From contig OY978526.1 in assembly GCA_963854835.1 (NCBI GenBank), positions 43,563,140 through 43,627,139 of the forward strand: DNA of 64,000 nucleotides. Reading direction: 5' to 3'. Origin of the DNA: Megamerina dolium. Its lineage: Eukaryota > Arthropoda > Insecta > Diptera > Megamerinidae. How positions within the stretch are numbered: the first letter of the stretch is position 1; each line of letters starts with the position of its first letter. The translations under genes and the position numbers were made by a program. Positions 37,255 to 49,345 of this stretch are shown here, one piece after another. The notes beneath the pieces are model-generated. The model saw only the letters and a program-made list of their open reading frames with translations, had not been told where the DNA came from and made no database searches.

Positions 37255-40200
37255 TTAGAAAACATATAGTGCAACAAAAAGTATTGTTCAGAAAACTATT
37301 TTAATGTAATGTAAACAAAGTGAGAAAGAAAGAGATAAAAAGAGAGACTTATTTCAAAATGTAAACCTGAATTATTTCCTTAATTAATAATTGATTGTAC
37401 TTATTTCAAGTTGTGACTTCACATCTTTGCAACTATCTCACATCTACTTAAAGGTAAGGAAGGAGGAGTTGGTTGAATGAATATTTCAGTACAAAAGGCG
37501 TATTCCTATTTCTTCTATTTGTTCCTGTTTCTGTCATTCGGATATTTGGTGGATATTTCAACATATTTCGCATTGATATTAATCATTTTAATTTGGCAGC
37601 ACTTGGTTTTTATTCTTTATTCTACCTTCAATGAAAAACTATAAGAAATGTAAACAGTGAAACGTAATCGCATAAAAAAACTGTCACAGATTCGGAGAGA
37701 ACTAATTGGAACTGCAACTGCTTGATCAATCCCGCTGTACCGCATGGCATGTATGCATTTGTGTAATTCGTAACCGCCAATTTTATAAAATGGCTATCAA
37801 ACTGTGGCATATCTTATATGTTTTTTATATAAAGAAAAATAGTGGAGCCGGAGGAGGTTGAGAAATAAAAATAATAGAAATAACTACTGCTGATGCTGCT
37901 GCACAAGCGACTAATGCGCATAAAAGCAGTAATATAATACTACAATAAAATCGACAAACAGACATACAACTTAGTGACAGCAGCAGAGTTTGTGTTATAC
38001 AATCGCACTTCCATACAATACATGCTACACTGCTACCAATATTCAAGATATATATATATATATTTACAAAGCCAGACAGACAGATATACTGACGGACATA
38101 CTGCTACTTTTCGACAGACACAATTTGCCTGAATTGATGGCTACGATTCTTCTTTTCATTTATTTTTTCCTTTCTACTTATTCTCCATATTTTTTGTCTG
38201 CAACATTTACCGGGTATCGTTTGCTATAATATCATTGTGTGTGTTTGTGTGTGTGTGTGTGTATATATATATGTGTTTGTGTGAGTCATGAGGCATCCAA
38301 CAGTTTGCTTTAATCCTGTTATTGCCATTGATACATCCATACTGAGCATCCATGCATTTACTATTTGATAACATGGTAGTATGTAGTATTGGTGATAGCA
38401 ATGGAAATATTGTCAGTGGTGGTGGTCAAATATATGTATATCTATTATATTTATTCTCCTTAAAATTAAGTTTTTACTACAAAAAGATAATATCAAGAAA
38501 TTTTAAACATAACAAATATTTTACACCTATAAATTTCTCACAAACAGAAAAGTGAATTAGCAATAGCAACAGTAATACGTTCAATAACAGAAAGTGATAG
38601 GAGAGCAAAATTTCGACAGCCAAACTATAAATACTCCTGAAATTATTCAAAAAATAAGAAATCGACAACAATACCCATCAAGCTACGGAATAAAAAACAT
38701 GGCCTTACAGTCGGCATAGGCCCGTAGGCTGTGTGGAAGGTACAAAAGGTTGCCATCATTTCGCAATAAACTGATTTTAAGGTGTAATCTCAAAAATTTT
38801 AAATAGCCTATGTAATATTACATATTACATAATTCAATCGCTCAAATTTGTATTTATATTCCAAATGAGCCACTTATCACTTAGCGACATCATTGAGCGA
38901 ATCGTAGCAGTGATTTTTTATGGGAACTACCCTTCTACTGCAAGTTGCCGTCCAGTGTTTTAAACTGGAAAAACAGCTACTCAAGCCACGGAAATTTTTA
39001 ATTCGGCTTCGGTGCTTGAACTGTTAGAATGTGGGTGTACGAAGTTTGATAATAGAAATTTTGTCTTCAGGACAATCCCGGTTCTGATGCATAAAACAGT
39101 TTGAAGAGCAAAAACTTGAAGAATTACTTGATAAAAATATGTTTGTTAATGTTATGTTAAAGTTATAATTTTTTTCCGACTTAACCAATAATTTTCTTTG
39201 ACATACAGTACACTTTACAACATGCATCATAATCTTCTAGCCACGTTCTCTTCAATTCACTCCAACACATTTCTATTTACAAGAGTACATTTATTTCTTG
39301 GGCCACTTAATTAAATTGATTCAATTTTTATGAGCTGCCACTTGAAGGACAATTACCAGCCGCCAATTACCCACAAACAATTTAATAGCATTTACGAGAA
39401 TATTGTAATATGAGGACATAATAGTAAATTGACAAAATCATTTATTTTATGGATATAAACTTCTGATTGTCCTAATACTAGAGATTTCATCAATTGTTCG
39501 TTCTTTATTATTGATGCATTGTGTAGCTATCCTTTGAACTTGATTAATTGGACAGTGTCAAATAAAAGGGATGTAACAGACTAAACGATTTGCTATAGAA
39601 CTAAAATTCTAAAGAGTGTAAAATAGAGCAAGAAAATAATCCAAAAGGTCATTTTTACATTCAAACTCTTTTGACACCCCAAAGTGTTTACTACACATTT
39701 ATCAAGACTAAAATGAGAAACATTTTATTTTATATAATATATTTTCATTTTTATATAAGGTACAATACATATGTATACATGTACATATTATAATCTTTAA
39801 CAGTGGAATACCCCAGAAAAAAGAAGAAATAAAAATAATGAATATAGTATATTTATGTAGATTCCCGTTCAACGTATATATTAACTAATACAATCGTTCG
39901 CCATCAGCCACATTCAAGTTATCATCGCCGCTTCACTTCATTGATCTGGCGTAATTTGTTTACATGTTGATGAAGAATAAAATATATAAAAATCGAACAA
40001 AGTACGCAAACAACAAAAAGTAATTTTATACCAAAAATTGGCAAAATGTAAAAAATTCAATAGTTTCATGAACGCATCACGACTATTAAATATTTTGCTC
40101 ACCTAAGCACGTTTATTTGTTTTGGGTGCTATGTTCATGCTATTTTTTTTTTCTTTATATTTGATTCTTTAAAAAATACGAAAAAAGAAGAATGTTCAAA

Positions 40201-40275
40201 CGCAACCATCACTACTGTCACAATCAAAAATTCCCTTGTTTAAAAAACTTTAAAATATATTCATACATTTTCATA
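37255..40275. other. intronic DNA with small repeat scraps
   Basis: Mostly AT-rich. At 38702-38735 CTTACAGTCGGCATAGGCCC resembles the start of the dispersed repeat at 33735. At 39055-39115 CAGGACAATCCCGGTTCTGA then TGCATAAAAC resembles the SINE head of 30727-30752. AT and TG microsatellites occur at 38047-38064 and 38233-38280. No gene seen. Confidence 0.5.
39055..39115 (+). repeat. SINE head fragment (weak)
   Basis: CAGGACAATCCCGGTTCTGA followed by TGCATAAAAC parallels CAGGTCAATCCCCGGCTGATGCATAAC in the SINE at 30684. The remainder of the SINE is not recognisable here. Confidence 0.4.
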
Positions 40276-40385
40276 TGAATATATGTATGAATGTGTGTGC
40301 ATTAGATCCTTCTAAAAAATTGTATTATACCTAATATACAATTTTTTAGAAGGATCTAATGCACACACATTCATACATATATTCA
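40276..40385. repeat. Perfect inverted repeat: 50-bp arms, 10-nt loop
   Basis: The left arm 40276-40325 (starting TGAATATATGTATGAATGTG) and right arm 40336-40385 (ending ACACACATTCATACATATATTCA) are exact reverse complements over all 50 positions by direct base-by-base reading. The loop is 10 nt (40326-40335). A transcript of either strand would fold into an unbroken hairpin. Possible origins are a foldback event, a very young MITE-like palindrome, or an assembly or amplification artefact. Confidence 0.95.
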
Positions 40386-40829
40386 AGTTTTTAATACTTC
40401 AAAGCTTTTCTAAAACTTGTTTGCGAAAAAAAAAAATGGAAAATAATGAGAACTCTTTATTCAAGTATTCCAACAGTCGCTGCAAAAAATTTCTTTGAAT
40501 TTATTTACGGAAATATTTAAGAAATATTTCATCCAAGAAAAAAGGAAAATTAAATAATTTAATAAATTGAAAAATCTTGATTTTTTACAATAGTTATTCA
40601 ATTCTTTTTAGGACACCCTTCGAAAATACAAGGTACGACAAATGTGTATTAAGACTCGAACCATATCTCAGCAACAAAGGGCACCATCTATGTGTGAGCA
40701 CATGCGTTTTGAAGCTTCAACCTTCCTCTACTAACTGTCACAATTTCATGACGTTTAATTTTTATTGACATTAATTTTACAAAACACGTGTTCGTTTGAT
40801 GTTGAAATTTTAACATGGAGCAAAGAGAG

Positions 40830-41120
40830 AAAAAAGTCACACAGCACCGTCAACTTTTGGCACGGAATCAGGTCTGTGTGTTGAATCACCCACCGTATTC
40901 ACCTGATTTGGCACCGTGCGACTTCTTTTTGTTCCCAAAACTGAAATTTAAGTTGAACGGATGCTTTTTGATGACATTCAGACCATACAACGGGCTTCGA
41001 CGAGGGCACTGGAGGCAATTCCGAAAAATGAGCTGGAACACGCGTTTGAATACAAGTGTATTGAATCAGGAGGAGAATATTTCGAATAAATATACCGAAA
41101 AATTAGCAGATATCGTGTTT
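40830..41120 (+). pseudogene. Mariner C-terminal fragment
   Basis: HPPYSPDLAPCDFFLFPKLK contains the third catalytic Asp region of mariner transposase. It is followed, with frame changes, by a region equivalent to ALEAIPKNELEHAF and a cysteine/glutamate-rich end. N-terminal and central parts are absent, and no terminal repeats were recognised. Confidence 0.75.
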
Positions 41121-41204
41121 TAATTGTGTTTTCTAGAGGTAGTCATAATGCATAATTGTCGCACCGTGTACATTCTGTCAAAAAAGTACCGGAAACTGGT
41201 CATT

Positions 41205-41600
41205 TGAAAAGCCCGCTTAAGGAGATTGTCAAGATTTGTGGCTCAGTTCAATCCAATCATCAACACATTTTTTAAACCCATTATCCAGAATCGACCTCAG
41301 TTCTCGCCGTGAATTCTCTTTTATGAACAAAAAGTCGACTGAAGCCATATCAGAAGAATATGGTAGTTGTTCGATAGCATTTGTTGAGTTTTTGGCAATA
41401 ACCATGAGTTTTCTCTCCACAAATCTGTCCTTTTTTGGACGATTTTGTCCTCTCCCTCGCCGTTTTGCGGGCGAAACAGTATTCTTTATTTACCGTTTGA
41501 CCCTCTGACATGAATTCCAAGTGCACAACACCGCGATCAACACTTCAGTTGAAGACGTTGATAGCCGACCAGAACGAGACAAATCTTCCACCGTATCTTG
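41205..41600 (-). pseudogene. Mariner transposase fragment, different lineage
   Basis: In shifting minus-strand frames: DLSRSGRLSTSS-like linker near 41560, RGVVHLEFMSEGQTVNKEY near 41520, and a decayed LPYSSDMASVDFLF (the third Asp region) near 41350. RELRSILDNGFKKCVDDW gives the C-terminal end near 41260. Many stops are present. It is related to mariners with VHHEFVPEGQTVN motifs. Confidence 0.7.
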
Positions 41601-42540
41601 ACCGCTTCGTCTATTTTAATAAGCAATTAGTCGTTGATACATTTCATATGACATACACTTTTCTTGATACTAAGACAAGATGTTAGAGAATTGCTCGTAC
41701 TGAAGAAAAAAATCGCTGTAATTGAAAGTGTAATCCAGAATTATCGAATAGATGTCGTTTGCAACAAATATGTCTTTGTCCGTCCAGAAAAAATGGAAAT
41801 TTGTCAGTAAAAGATCAGGAATTCAAGCCTCGTGATCGTGAAGATCATCATGGATTCAAGAACTACCAAAACTGGAGGCTAGTTTTTGAATCAAATTAAT
41901 CATGCTGTACTTTTTTCTCTCTTAAAGAACACCCTTTACATACATATGTATGGAAATGTCGTGAATGTAAACATCTATATGCCAGTAGTCTATTATACTT
42001 TGAGTCTAAAATACCCTCTTGGCAAAGTCTGCTGCTGCATTCACTTTTGTACTTTTAGCTGTTTTCTTTTCATATCATATTGTCTCTTGCACTTTTATTG
42101 TGATTTTCTATTACATACAAACATACTTACTATATATTTAGTATTTTATTCTTATTTTTGTTTTCTTAATTTAATGAAAATTTTCCACATCACCGCCGCT
42201 ACTATCGCCGGTGCTGCCACATGACATTTTGCGACTTGGCTTGCGGTAATGTAAAAAGTTAAACTACATTGCGGTAAATATGTTGGCATGTGTAAAAACA
42301 TTCATGTAGAATACAATATAATAGAATATTTCGAATGGAGCGCATAGATTGCATATTATATACATAGAATATTTTTGGCATTTATTTACCGCGTATGCAA
42401 TACGATTTGTGTTGTATATGAAGTGGGAAGAGAGAAGGCGCGACTCTAGAGATGTTATGGAAGGTATTATCAAATGAATATTTATAAAATTTTCATCATA
42501 ATTTGTAAAATATGCAACTTTTATAGCAAATATTATATAC
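41601..42540. other. intronic DNA
   Basis: AT-rich, no gene recognised; 41750-41880 may be further worn transposon sequence. Confidence 0.4.
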
Positions 42541-42790
42541 AGGGTTGGCCATGGAAAAAACCACATTCTTTGCTGTTCAGATGAAAAATCATTTGATTTT
42601 GGGTCAAGGATAGGTTTACATCAATTTTTGAAGATGATATCGCGCCAGTGGTCGTCGTAAGCTCGAAAGTCGTAATGTGCCCATTTTTCGACACATATGA
42701 CGGCTATTGTCGACGATCATATTTCGTACAAATTCCGCACCACATTGTCACTTAGTTTAAAATATTAAAATAAACTTTTTCATGAAATTT
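42541..42790 (-). mobile_element. 3' end fragment of a Tc1/mariner-type element
   Basis: The plus strand begins CAGGGTTGGCCATGGAAAAA after TATA, looking like the terminus of a TIR transposon. Minus-strand translation in broken frames gives HWRDIIFKN just before the end, similar to the GGHxxDIIF C-terminus of one Tc1/mariner transposase group. Only about 250 bp are recognisable. Confidence 0.5.
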
Positions 42791-42859
42791 TTCAAGTCTC
42801 AGATTTCTTCACAGATCTGGAATTTCTTTTTATTGTTTTTATTTTTTTATGCCGATTGT

Positions 42860-43310
42860 TCGAGAGTGGTTTTCGTTTCGAGAGAGGACTCGACTTCTCA
42901 ATTGCTTACTTAGCAATAAGTAACACCTGTTAGCAAGAGAGATCCTTCGCAATATCTCCAGGCTGACGTTAATATTGGTGTTAATGCTGGTTCCAAGATA
43001 AATAAAGTCCTTCACTACTTCAGAAGCGTAGTTATCAACAGTGACGTGCTGTCCAAGGCGTGTTCATGCCGACTATGTCAATATCATCGGCATACGCTAA
43101 CAGCATGACACTTTTGTTGAAGATAGTGCCATTATGTCAAATCAATAGATCAGCAGCTCGTATTGAATATATTGAACATTGAAAAAGTCGCACGATAACG
43201 AATCACGGCGGGTAGAGGTCCTTCCCAATTTTCACTGCACAACGGGAGTTATACAGGTAATTGACGCAAATTGTGGGGTCTCCTTTCTTATGCACGGGAC
43301 AGAGAACACT
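42860..43310 (-). pseudogene. Degraded RTE-like LINE fragment
   Basis: Nucleotide similarity to the RTE at 28640-30505 is obvious on the minus strand: GGAGACCCCACAATTTGCG near 43280, CCCGTTGTGCAGTGAAAATT near 43240 and GTTAGCGTATGCCGATGATA (the YADD region) near 43095. Further on are GGACAGCACGTCACTGTTGA and GCTAACAGGTGTTACTT near 42930. Segments between them are missing, so it has internal deletions as well as frameshifts. Confidence 0.85.
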
Positions 43311-43478
43311 GAGCCCCCAAACATCTGGCATGCTTTCATTCAACGAAATTTACTTTTTTTTAAATTTGAACGAAAATGTTTTAAGCGTCTGTTTCAAATG
43401 GTTATCACAACAAAACTATTTGACAGATTTGTCTGAAGGTATGAGTGGGTTCTTCTGGAAAATGGTATTTGACAAGCC

Positions 43479-44005
43479 ATACCACCTTGATCAACTTGAT
43501 CAATACCACTTTGAGTTCTGTTTTTTTTTTTTTTTTTTGGTTAAGTTGGTACACCTGTTGTTGATATTCCCTCTAAATCTTAACGTCATAGCTTGACATT
43601 TGCAAAAGTAACGTAGCCAAAAGTACATCTATCTCTGCGTGTGTTGGCGATTTTTTAGAATTTTCAATCAATTTCATGCAAAAAAGAGACCGTGTTGACA
43701 TCGCAAAAGACATGATTTGCGGGGCTGAATCCGATCCCGCATTCATCAAAGGGATCATTACTGGAGACGAGACGTGTGTTTATGAGTACGACGGAAAGAG
43801 ACCAGAATTGTTGGCAGAAAACTCGTGGATTTCGCACCATGATAACGCACCGTCGCACAGTGCCATCATTATTCATAATTTTTTGACGAAAAATGCAACA
43901 AATACCATCCAACAGCCATCGAATTCATCTGATTTGGCTCCCTGTGACTTCTTTCTATTCAATTTAAGATTTAGAGGGAATATCAGCATCAGATCAAGGT
44001 GGTAT
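43479..44005 (+). mobile_element. Small mariner relic with inverted repeats
   Basis: Inverted repeats: left ATACCACCTTGATC at 43479 and TGATATTCCCTCTAAATCTT near 43561; right end, as reverse complement, ATACCACCTTGATCTGATGC then TGATATTCCCTCTAAATCTT. The left repeat is split by about 60 bases including a long T run. Inside, from about 43676, is a mariner fragment: IKGIITGDETCVYEYD (first Asp), a jump to RPELLAENSWISHHDNAPSH (second Asp), NTIQQPSNSSDLAPCDFFLF (third Asp). The central part and C-terminus are lost. Confidence 0.78.
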
Positions 44006-46618
44006 GTTTTTCGGTTTCTTATTTCAGTTTTCCGGGACTTGTTGACCCTGTACAAAGCACTTAAGTCGTAAGTAAATATTAAATAATTCTATAGCATTTT
44101 CTATACAGCCCAGATGTATGCAAAGAAAATGATATAACATGTTGTATTGAAACGATTACTTCGAAAAAGTAATTATAATATTTTTTTTCTTCTAACTTAT
44201 CGAAACGATTTGAAATACTCGTGCATATAAAATATTATTACTGCCAAACAGCAATGTGTACACAATTTCGTTTAAAGCGATCAAATGATAGGTAAGGAAA
44301 ACGAACTAAAACGAAAAGTACATTCTTAAAGAAAGCATTCAAATGAAAAGAATAAACGAATCCAAAAACGTACATTACTATTGAGCGTTGGCATAACCAA
44401 AAGAATAGGTACTTAAATAGACAAACGCGTATACGCATTCAATTTTATTAGCAATATTTTTTTTTAACTTCGACGTTTCATCTATGTGATTCTTCCAACA
44501 GAACGCCCAGTACAAATCATGGTGATTGCAGGGCAAGAGTGTAATACTTAAAATGAGGTAGGGCGTAAAAAAGAGCTAATTTAATTTTATGATTAACTTG
44601 CACTATGTACAGTACACCTCGTATCGGAATTGACTTCATCTGTGTATAAGCGAATACATACACATTCATATAAAATGCTATAAATGCAGTTAAAGATATT
44701 TGCTAACGGTTATCTGTTAAAAATAATCGGAAGAAAGGGAATGAATACACAAAAAATTCCACCAAGGATACCAGCAACTGTACATAGGACTAAGTGGCAT
44801 AAAATGGTGTGTTCATTTGTTAAGAAAAATAACGCATAATGCAAAAGAATGAACAGCATATGGAGAGGGATGAACTAAAAGTGCAAACGTCAAAATGCAA
44901 TTCAGAAGACATTTCCATTGCAACGTGACATCAAACAAAAGCACGTATAAATTGTATGCTCATATTCCGAATATTGCGAATATGTGTTGTGTTTGCTTAC
45001 AATTCAAACCAAGTACAAGTATGTGTTTTCGCCTTCAATTGAGCAGACTCTAACGCCGTAAAATATGCACTTTAAATTGTTGAGTCGCTTGAAAATATGT
45101 AGTTGAAATTAAATTAAGATAATTGTTAAATAAGTAATACAATAAAGAATATATTGTGCAATATATGTGTATGCCAAATGAAAATTAATTCAATAAAATA
45201 CAAAACACGCAATTTTCATTCATTCATCATCATAAGTCATCGCATGTCCCACCACACAAAATGATAATGAAATATTTAACACACAAGAGAAATGTATCTT
45301 CATTCACCGACAACCGACAGGGATTAACAATAGTAATAGTAATGGTAATAGCTGCTATGTAACATCAACATCAACACCATTACCAGTAGTACTTAATGCT
45401 ACAAACAATGGAACTATACAACCATTTGCACCAACAAAGCTGCATGTGAAAGAATGGTACATTGTAACCTTGCAGTATAAGGGAACTGGTCAAGTAATGA
45501 ATATTTCGCTAGTTCTCTTTGAACATTCAAGATCACTGTGTACTCTTCTTAACATTTGTCCTTAGTGGTAGTCAATTGATATCTCTGCATTACCCGATAA
45601 AGCGATTTTAGCTCTGAACCAACTACATGAAACAGCTTACCACACAACTGCATACCAACGATTCTGACAGTAAACTTATTACAGAGAGTTATTGAAATAA
45701 TTTACAAAACCAAAAATTAATTTCTATACTTACAATTACATAAAAATTATATATATTTGAATGAAATGGCAAACTGGCATCCTTCTTTCTCTAACACAAC
45801 TTTGCCATTCTAGACTTCCCTGGTTTAAACTCGTTTTTGTCATTCCAACTCAGTCTATAAGTAACTATAAATAGCGATTGAATGTTGCTTGCACTGCAGG
45901 GAGGGAACACGTACAAGTATGTAGTGTATGTGCATCGTACTACTACTTACATAAAACCAAGTAAAAATATTGTAGCTTAAGGGAATTTATCAATATATAC
46001 GGGATGGTAAATGGAGCTAACACAATAATCTAATGCCAACTCATAGCTGCGTTAACACACAATTTTCATTTTTATAAAATTAATGCAATAAACAATCGTA
46101 CCTCATAGATGTTAAAAATGTTCGGTGCGTTGTAAAATGAATGAATTGAATGAATTATATGCTGAATATTTAGTAGAAGTAGTACACATTAAATGAATAA
46201 ATACCAGTAAATAGGAAAATAACATACAAAGCACAATAATATATTTATCCTTAGATACATTACGAGCACACAATGCATTCACGTAAAATTTTCCTGAACA
46301 TGTAGTAGAAAGCAAATGGAACATATTTAACATGATAAGCAGAAATAATTAAAAATTATCATACAGTCAACACGGGCAGACTTATTTAGTGTGCGTGGTA
46401 CGTCTATTTTTTAGGTTTCATACTTATTTCTAAGGAGTACAATATATAGCAACATCATTAATCAGATCGTAGGATTGGCTTTCAATTGTTGTTACCATAT
46501 ATAAAATGATTGACGTGGCTAGAAAATGTACCAGATTACTAAAATATTAATAATGTCCGTACTCAGCTACTATAAGGCACCTCATGTCAAATTTTGCCAA
46601 ATATCTCAATATTACTTT
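44006..46618. other. intronic DNA
   Basis: AT-rich; no coding motif, no mobile element recognised. Confidence 0.55.
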
Positions 46619-47374
46619 GTCAAGTCATAAATATTGATACACAACTAAATGCATCCAATTCATCTTGACTGCGATTTGACAGTTGACATTTATGCTTTAT
46701 TGTCACGTAAAGTTTTTGGCATCTATTATTTACAATCATGGAATGGGGCGACATCAAAAATCGTATTGTTGTAGTTGTGTAGTTGATTTGAGTCACAGCG
46801 TGTACAAGCGACACACTGGGTACCAGCTCACGGCCGCATTGGAGGGAAAACGCAAGCGAAAATCGAAAGCATTACGCAGCCGGTACGCTCACAGACAAAT
46901 TCTGTATACTGACGAGAAAATCTTCACCACAGAACGATCGTGTGTATGCTCGATCATCCAGAGAAGCATCCCAACTCATCCCGAAGATCCAAAGAAGCCA
47001 CCATCCCGCGTCACAAGGCAAAAACGAATCAACTCTGGCTAAAAATCAACATTCCGGACCAACATATCAACGGATGATTGGCCAGCTGGTAGTCCAAACG
47101 ACAATCCGATGGATTACAAGTTGTGGTCCGTATTAGAGGGTATGACTTGCTCTACTCGACTCTACCCTTATCCGTGCAGTGGACAATTTCCCCATGCAGG
47201 TTACCAGGTCGTCTCAAGTCCTGCTGGAAGGCAAATGGAAGTTATTTCGAATAAGTTGTTCTCAGATTTATAGCCATTGAACAATCCAATAAAAAGAAAA
47301 ATCAAGTTTTGAAAAATATTAATTCGTTTTCATTTCGCGTCGATTTTTCTGTGTACCAATATTAATGACTTGAC
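46619..47374 (+). mobile_element. Deleted Tc1/mariner-type element with 25-bp TIRs
   Basis: About 756 bp. The left end GTCAAGTCATAAATATTGAT then ACACA and the right end (reverse complement) GTCAAGTCATTAATATTGGT then ACACA match at 23 of 25 positions. TA follows the right end at 47375-47376; the left flank has lost it. Broken frames include ILYTDEKIFT (first Asp region), NDRVYARSSREA, SVMVW-like remains, and near 47080 DWPAGSPDDNPMDYKLWSVL-like sequence, the motif of the DD37-type Tc1/mariner transposases. It is non-coding. Confidence 0.8.
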
Positions 47375-47581
47375 TAGGTATAGACGAATAGGTACCCTAT
47401 AATCGACCGATCAACATCCTACAGCGTGGCGACGAATAACTGTTACCTTTCTTCAAAGTCCTGTTGTGCCGATCGTAGTAGGCCTAGACTTATTTTTCTT
47501 TTTTCATTTTTTTTTTGTCAATACTGTAAACAATGTACTAACTAGGCAACGAAATCATTTAGTGTAAAAAATTTGAGAAGC

Positions 47582-48553
47582 ATGGACGCCAAACGAGAAC
47601 TTGTGATAAAATTACATTTGAAGGGTGAAAAACCAAGGGGGATTGTTAAATCACTTAAAAAATTTTAAAATCAACAAAATGTTTGTATATCGTACTATAG
47701 CGCGATTCAAGACAACTGGAACCTTTAAAATCATGAAAAAGACCGGTCGCAAAAGTACCGTAAGAACCCCAGAAATTGTGAAGAAAGTGCGCGAGCGTAT
47801 ACGTCGAAATTGTGCGATTTCTTTAAGAAAGATGGCTAAACTTTGGGTGTGTGCCACAAAACCATTCAAAATGTTGTTAAAAAGAATTTGAAGATAAATG
47901 GCTACAAAAAAAAGCGAATTCACGGTCTTACATAATGAGAAAGGAAAGAAGTGAGCAACTCCTTCGGCGACACGCAAGCTGCGAAATAATTTTTTCCGAT
48001 GAAAAATTGTTTTTATTACAAGACAGTCATAACGCTCAAAATGATCGCGTGTATGCAACAAGCATGGCTGATATCCCCACTCATAAAAAAACAGTTGAAA
48101 GATATCAAAACGTATCATCCGTTATGGTATGGGGAGCAATTTCTGAAAAAGGAAAGCTTCCACTCCTTTTTATCGAAAAAGGCGTGAAAATTAACGCAAG
48201 CTACTATTTGGAAGAGGTTTTGAAAAAGCATTTGTTGCCATCCGCCACGCAGTTATTTGGAAATTCAAAATTTTGCTTCCAGCAAGATTCCGCTCCAGCT
48301 CACAAGGCTAAAATTGTTCAGAGCTGGTGTAAAGCAGAACTTTCTTGTCATCTCATCTCCGGATTTGAATCCATTGGATTTCTCTATATGGGGTTTCATG
48401 CTGGACAAAATGAAGAATATAAAACACCTAAAGATTGAAGAGTTCAAGCGGCGCCTTCAGAAGATATGGAGTGAAATACCTGACGAAGTCGTGCGTGCCG
48501 CCTGCGCTGCCTTCCCAAATCGTTTGCGGCTGGCAAACGAAATATTGAAATAA
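47582..48553 (+). pseudogene. Tc1/mariner transposase (DD37-type), several frameshifts
   Basis: The start MDAKRELVIKLHLKGEKPRG is followed by a helix-turn-helix region (KMFVYRTIARFKTTGTF) and a basic linker, TPEIVKKVRERIRRNCAISL. After frameshifts near 47860-47935 the frame gives IIFSDEKLFLLQD (first Asp), YQNVSSVMVWGAISEKGK and CFQQDSAPAHKAKIVQSW (second Asp). A deletion of a few codons then leads to SSPDLNPLDFSIWGFML (third Asp) in another frame, ending EIPDEVVRAACAAFPNRL. Order and spacing fit maT or ITmD37-type elements. I could not find terminal repeats by eye. Confidence 0.82.
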
Positions 48554-48939
48554 CCATCTTGTTGTATGCTATGTGCACGTAAATATACGCATTACATGAA
48601 TGTTATGGATAAATCAACATTAAAAATAATAAAGAATGCTCTCTACTTTTGCAGAATGTATACGTGCATAAATGATACTACAATATTTTAAGGTTTGATT
48701 ACAGAAACTTTAAAGGAATATAATTTCGATTAATGAATTTTTTTGTGAAATATGTACGAGTAGCTAGAATAGTTGCAAAAATTGAGATTTAACAGTATCG
48801 CGACTTTTCTCGAAGTGAGCCTGTGCAACTTCACTCATAAGCGCATATACGAACGGTTTTAATTTCTCCATGATCCACTAAAATTTTATTTATCGTCTTT
48901 TAGAAGAACGCACCTAAATTTTTAGAAAGATCTGTCAAA

Positions 48940-49345
48940 TCTGTTCTGTTGAGATAGCCATTTGAAATAGACGCCTACAAGCATTATCGTAAAAATTGAA
49001 GGAAATGAATTTCGTATGCTCATTAAATACTATTTTTTAACGAAAGCAAAGCTTGAAAAGTATTATGCGCACTCTTCACTTTCAATTGAAACCATCTACC
49101 ACTGGTTTACTCAATTTCGATGTGGTCGTACAATGGCGTCTCAAAAAGGGGACATGGTTCTCATATAGATTACTGATTTAAATTTTGCATAAATTCGATA
49201 TTAGAATATGAAAAAGCTATGCGCTATCCGTTTGCTCATAATTGCGTTCAAAACAGTCTTTGGATGCAATGTTCAATTGCGATATAAACAAGTTTTTGCG
49301 CCGTTTAGGAAAAGTCAATTCACAAGACACCAGAAAATACAGAAA
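48940..49345 (+). pseudogene. Mariner N-terminal fragment
   Basis: Around 49003 NEFRMLIKYYFLTKAKLEKY and SIETIYHWFTQFRCGRTMAS parallel the irritans mariner N-terminus (EFRVLIKH, then IYDWYAEFKRGR). After a gap, MKKLCA near 49208 and QKQSLDAMFNCDINKFLRRL near 49250 continue the same protein in other frames. No catalytic core is present. Confidence 0.65.

Noticed and set aside
42890..43310. RTE fragment and adjoining mariner as one composite element
   Set aside because: The mariner has its own terminal repeats and opposite orientation, so they are separate insertions.
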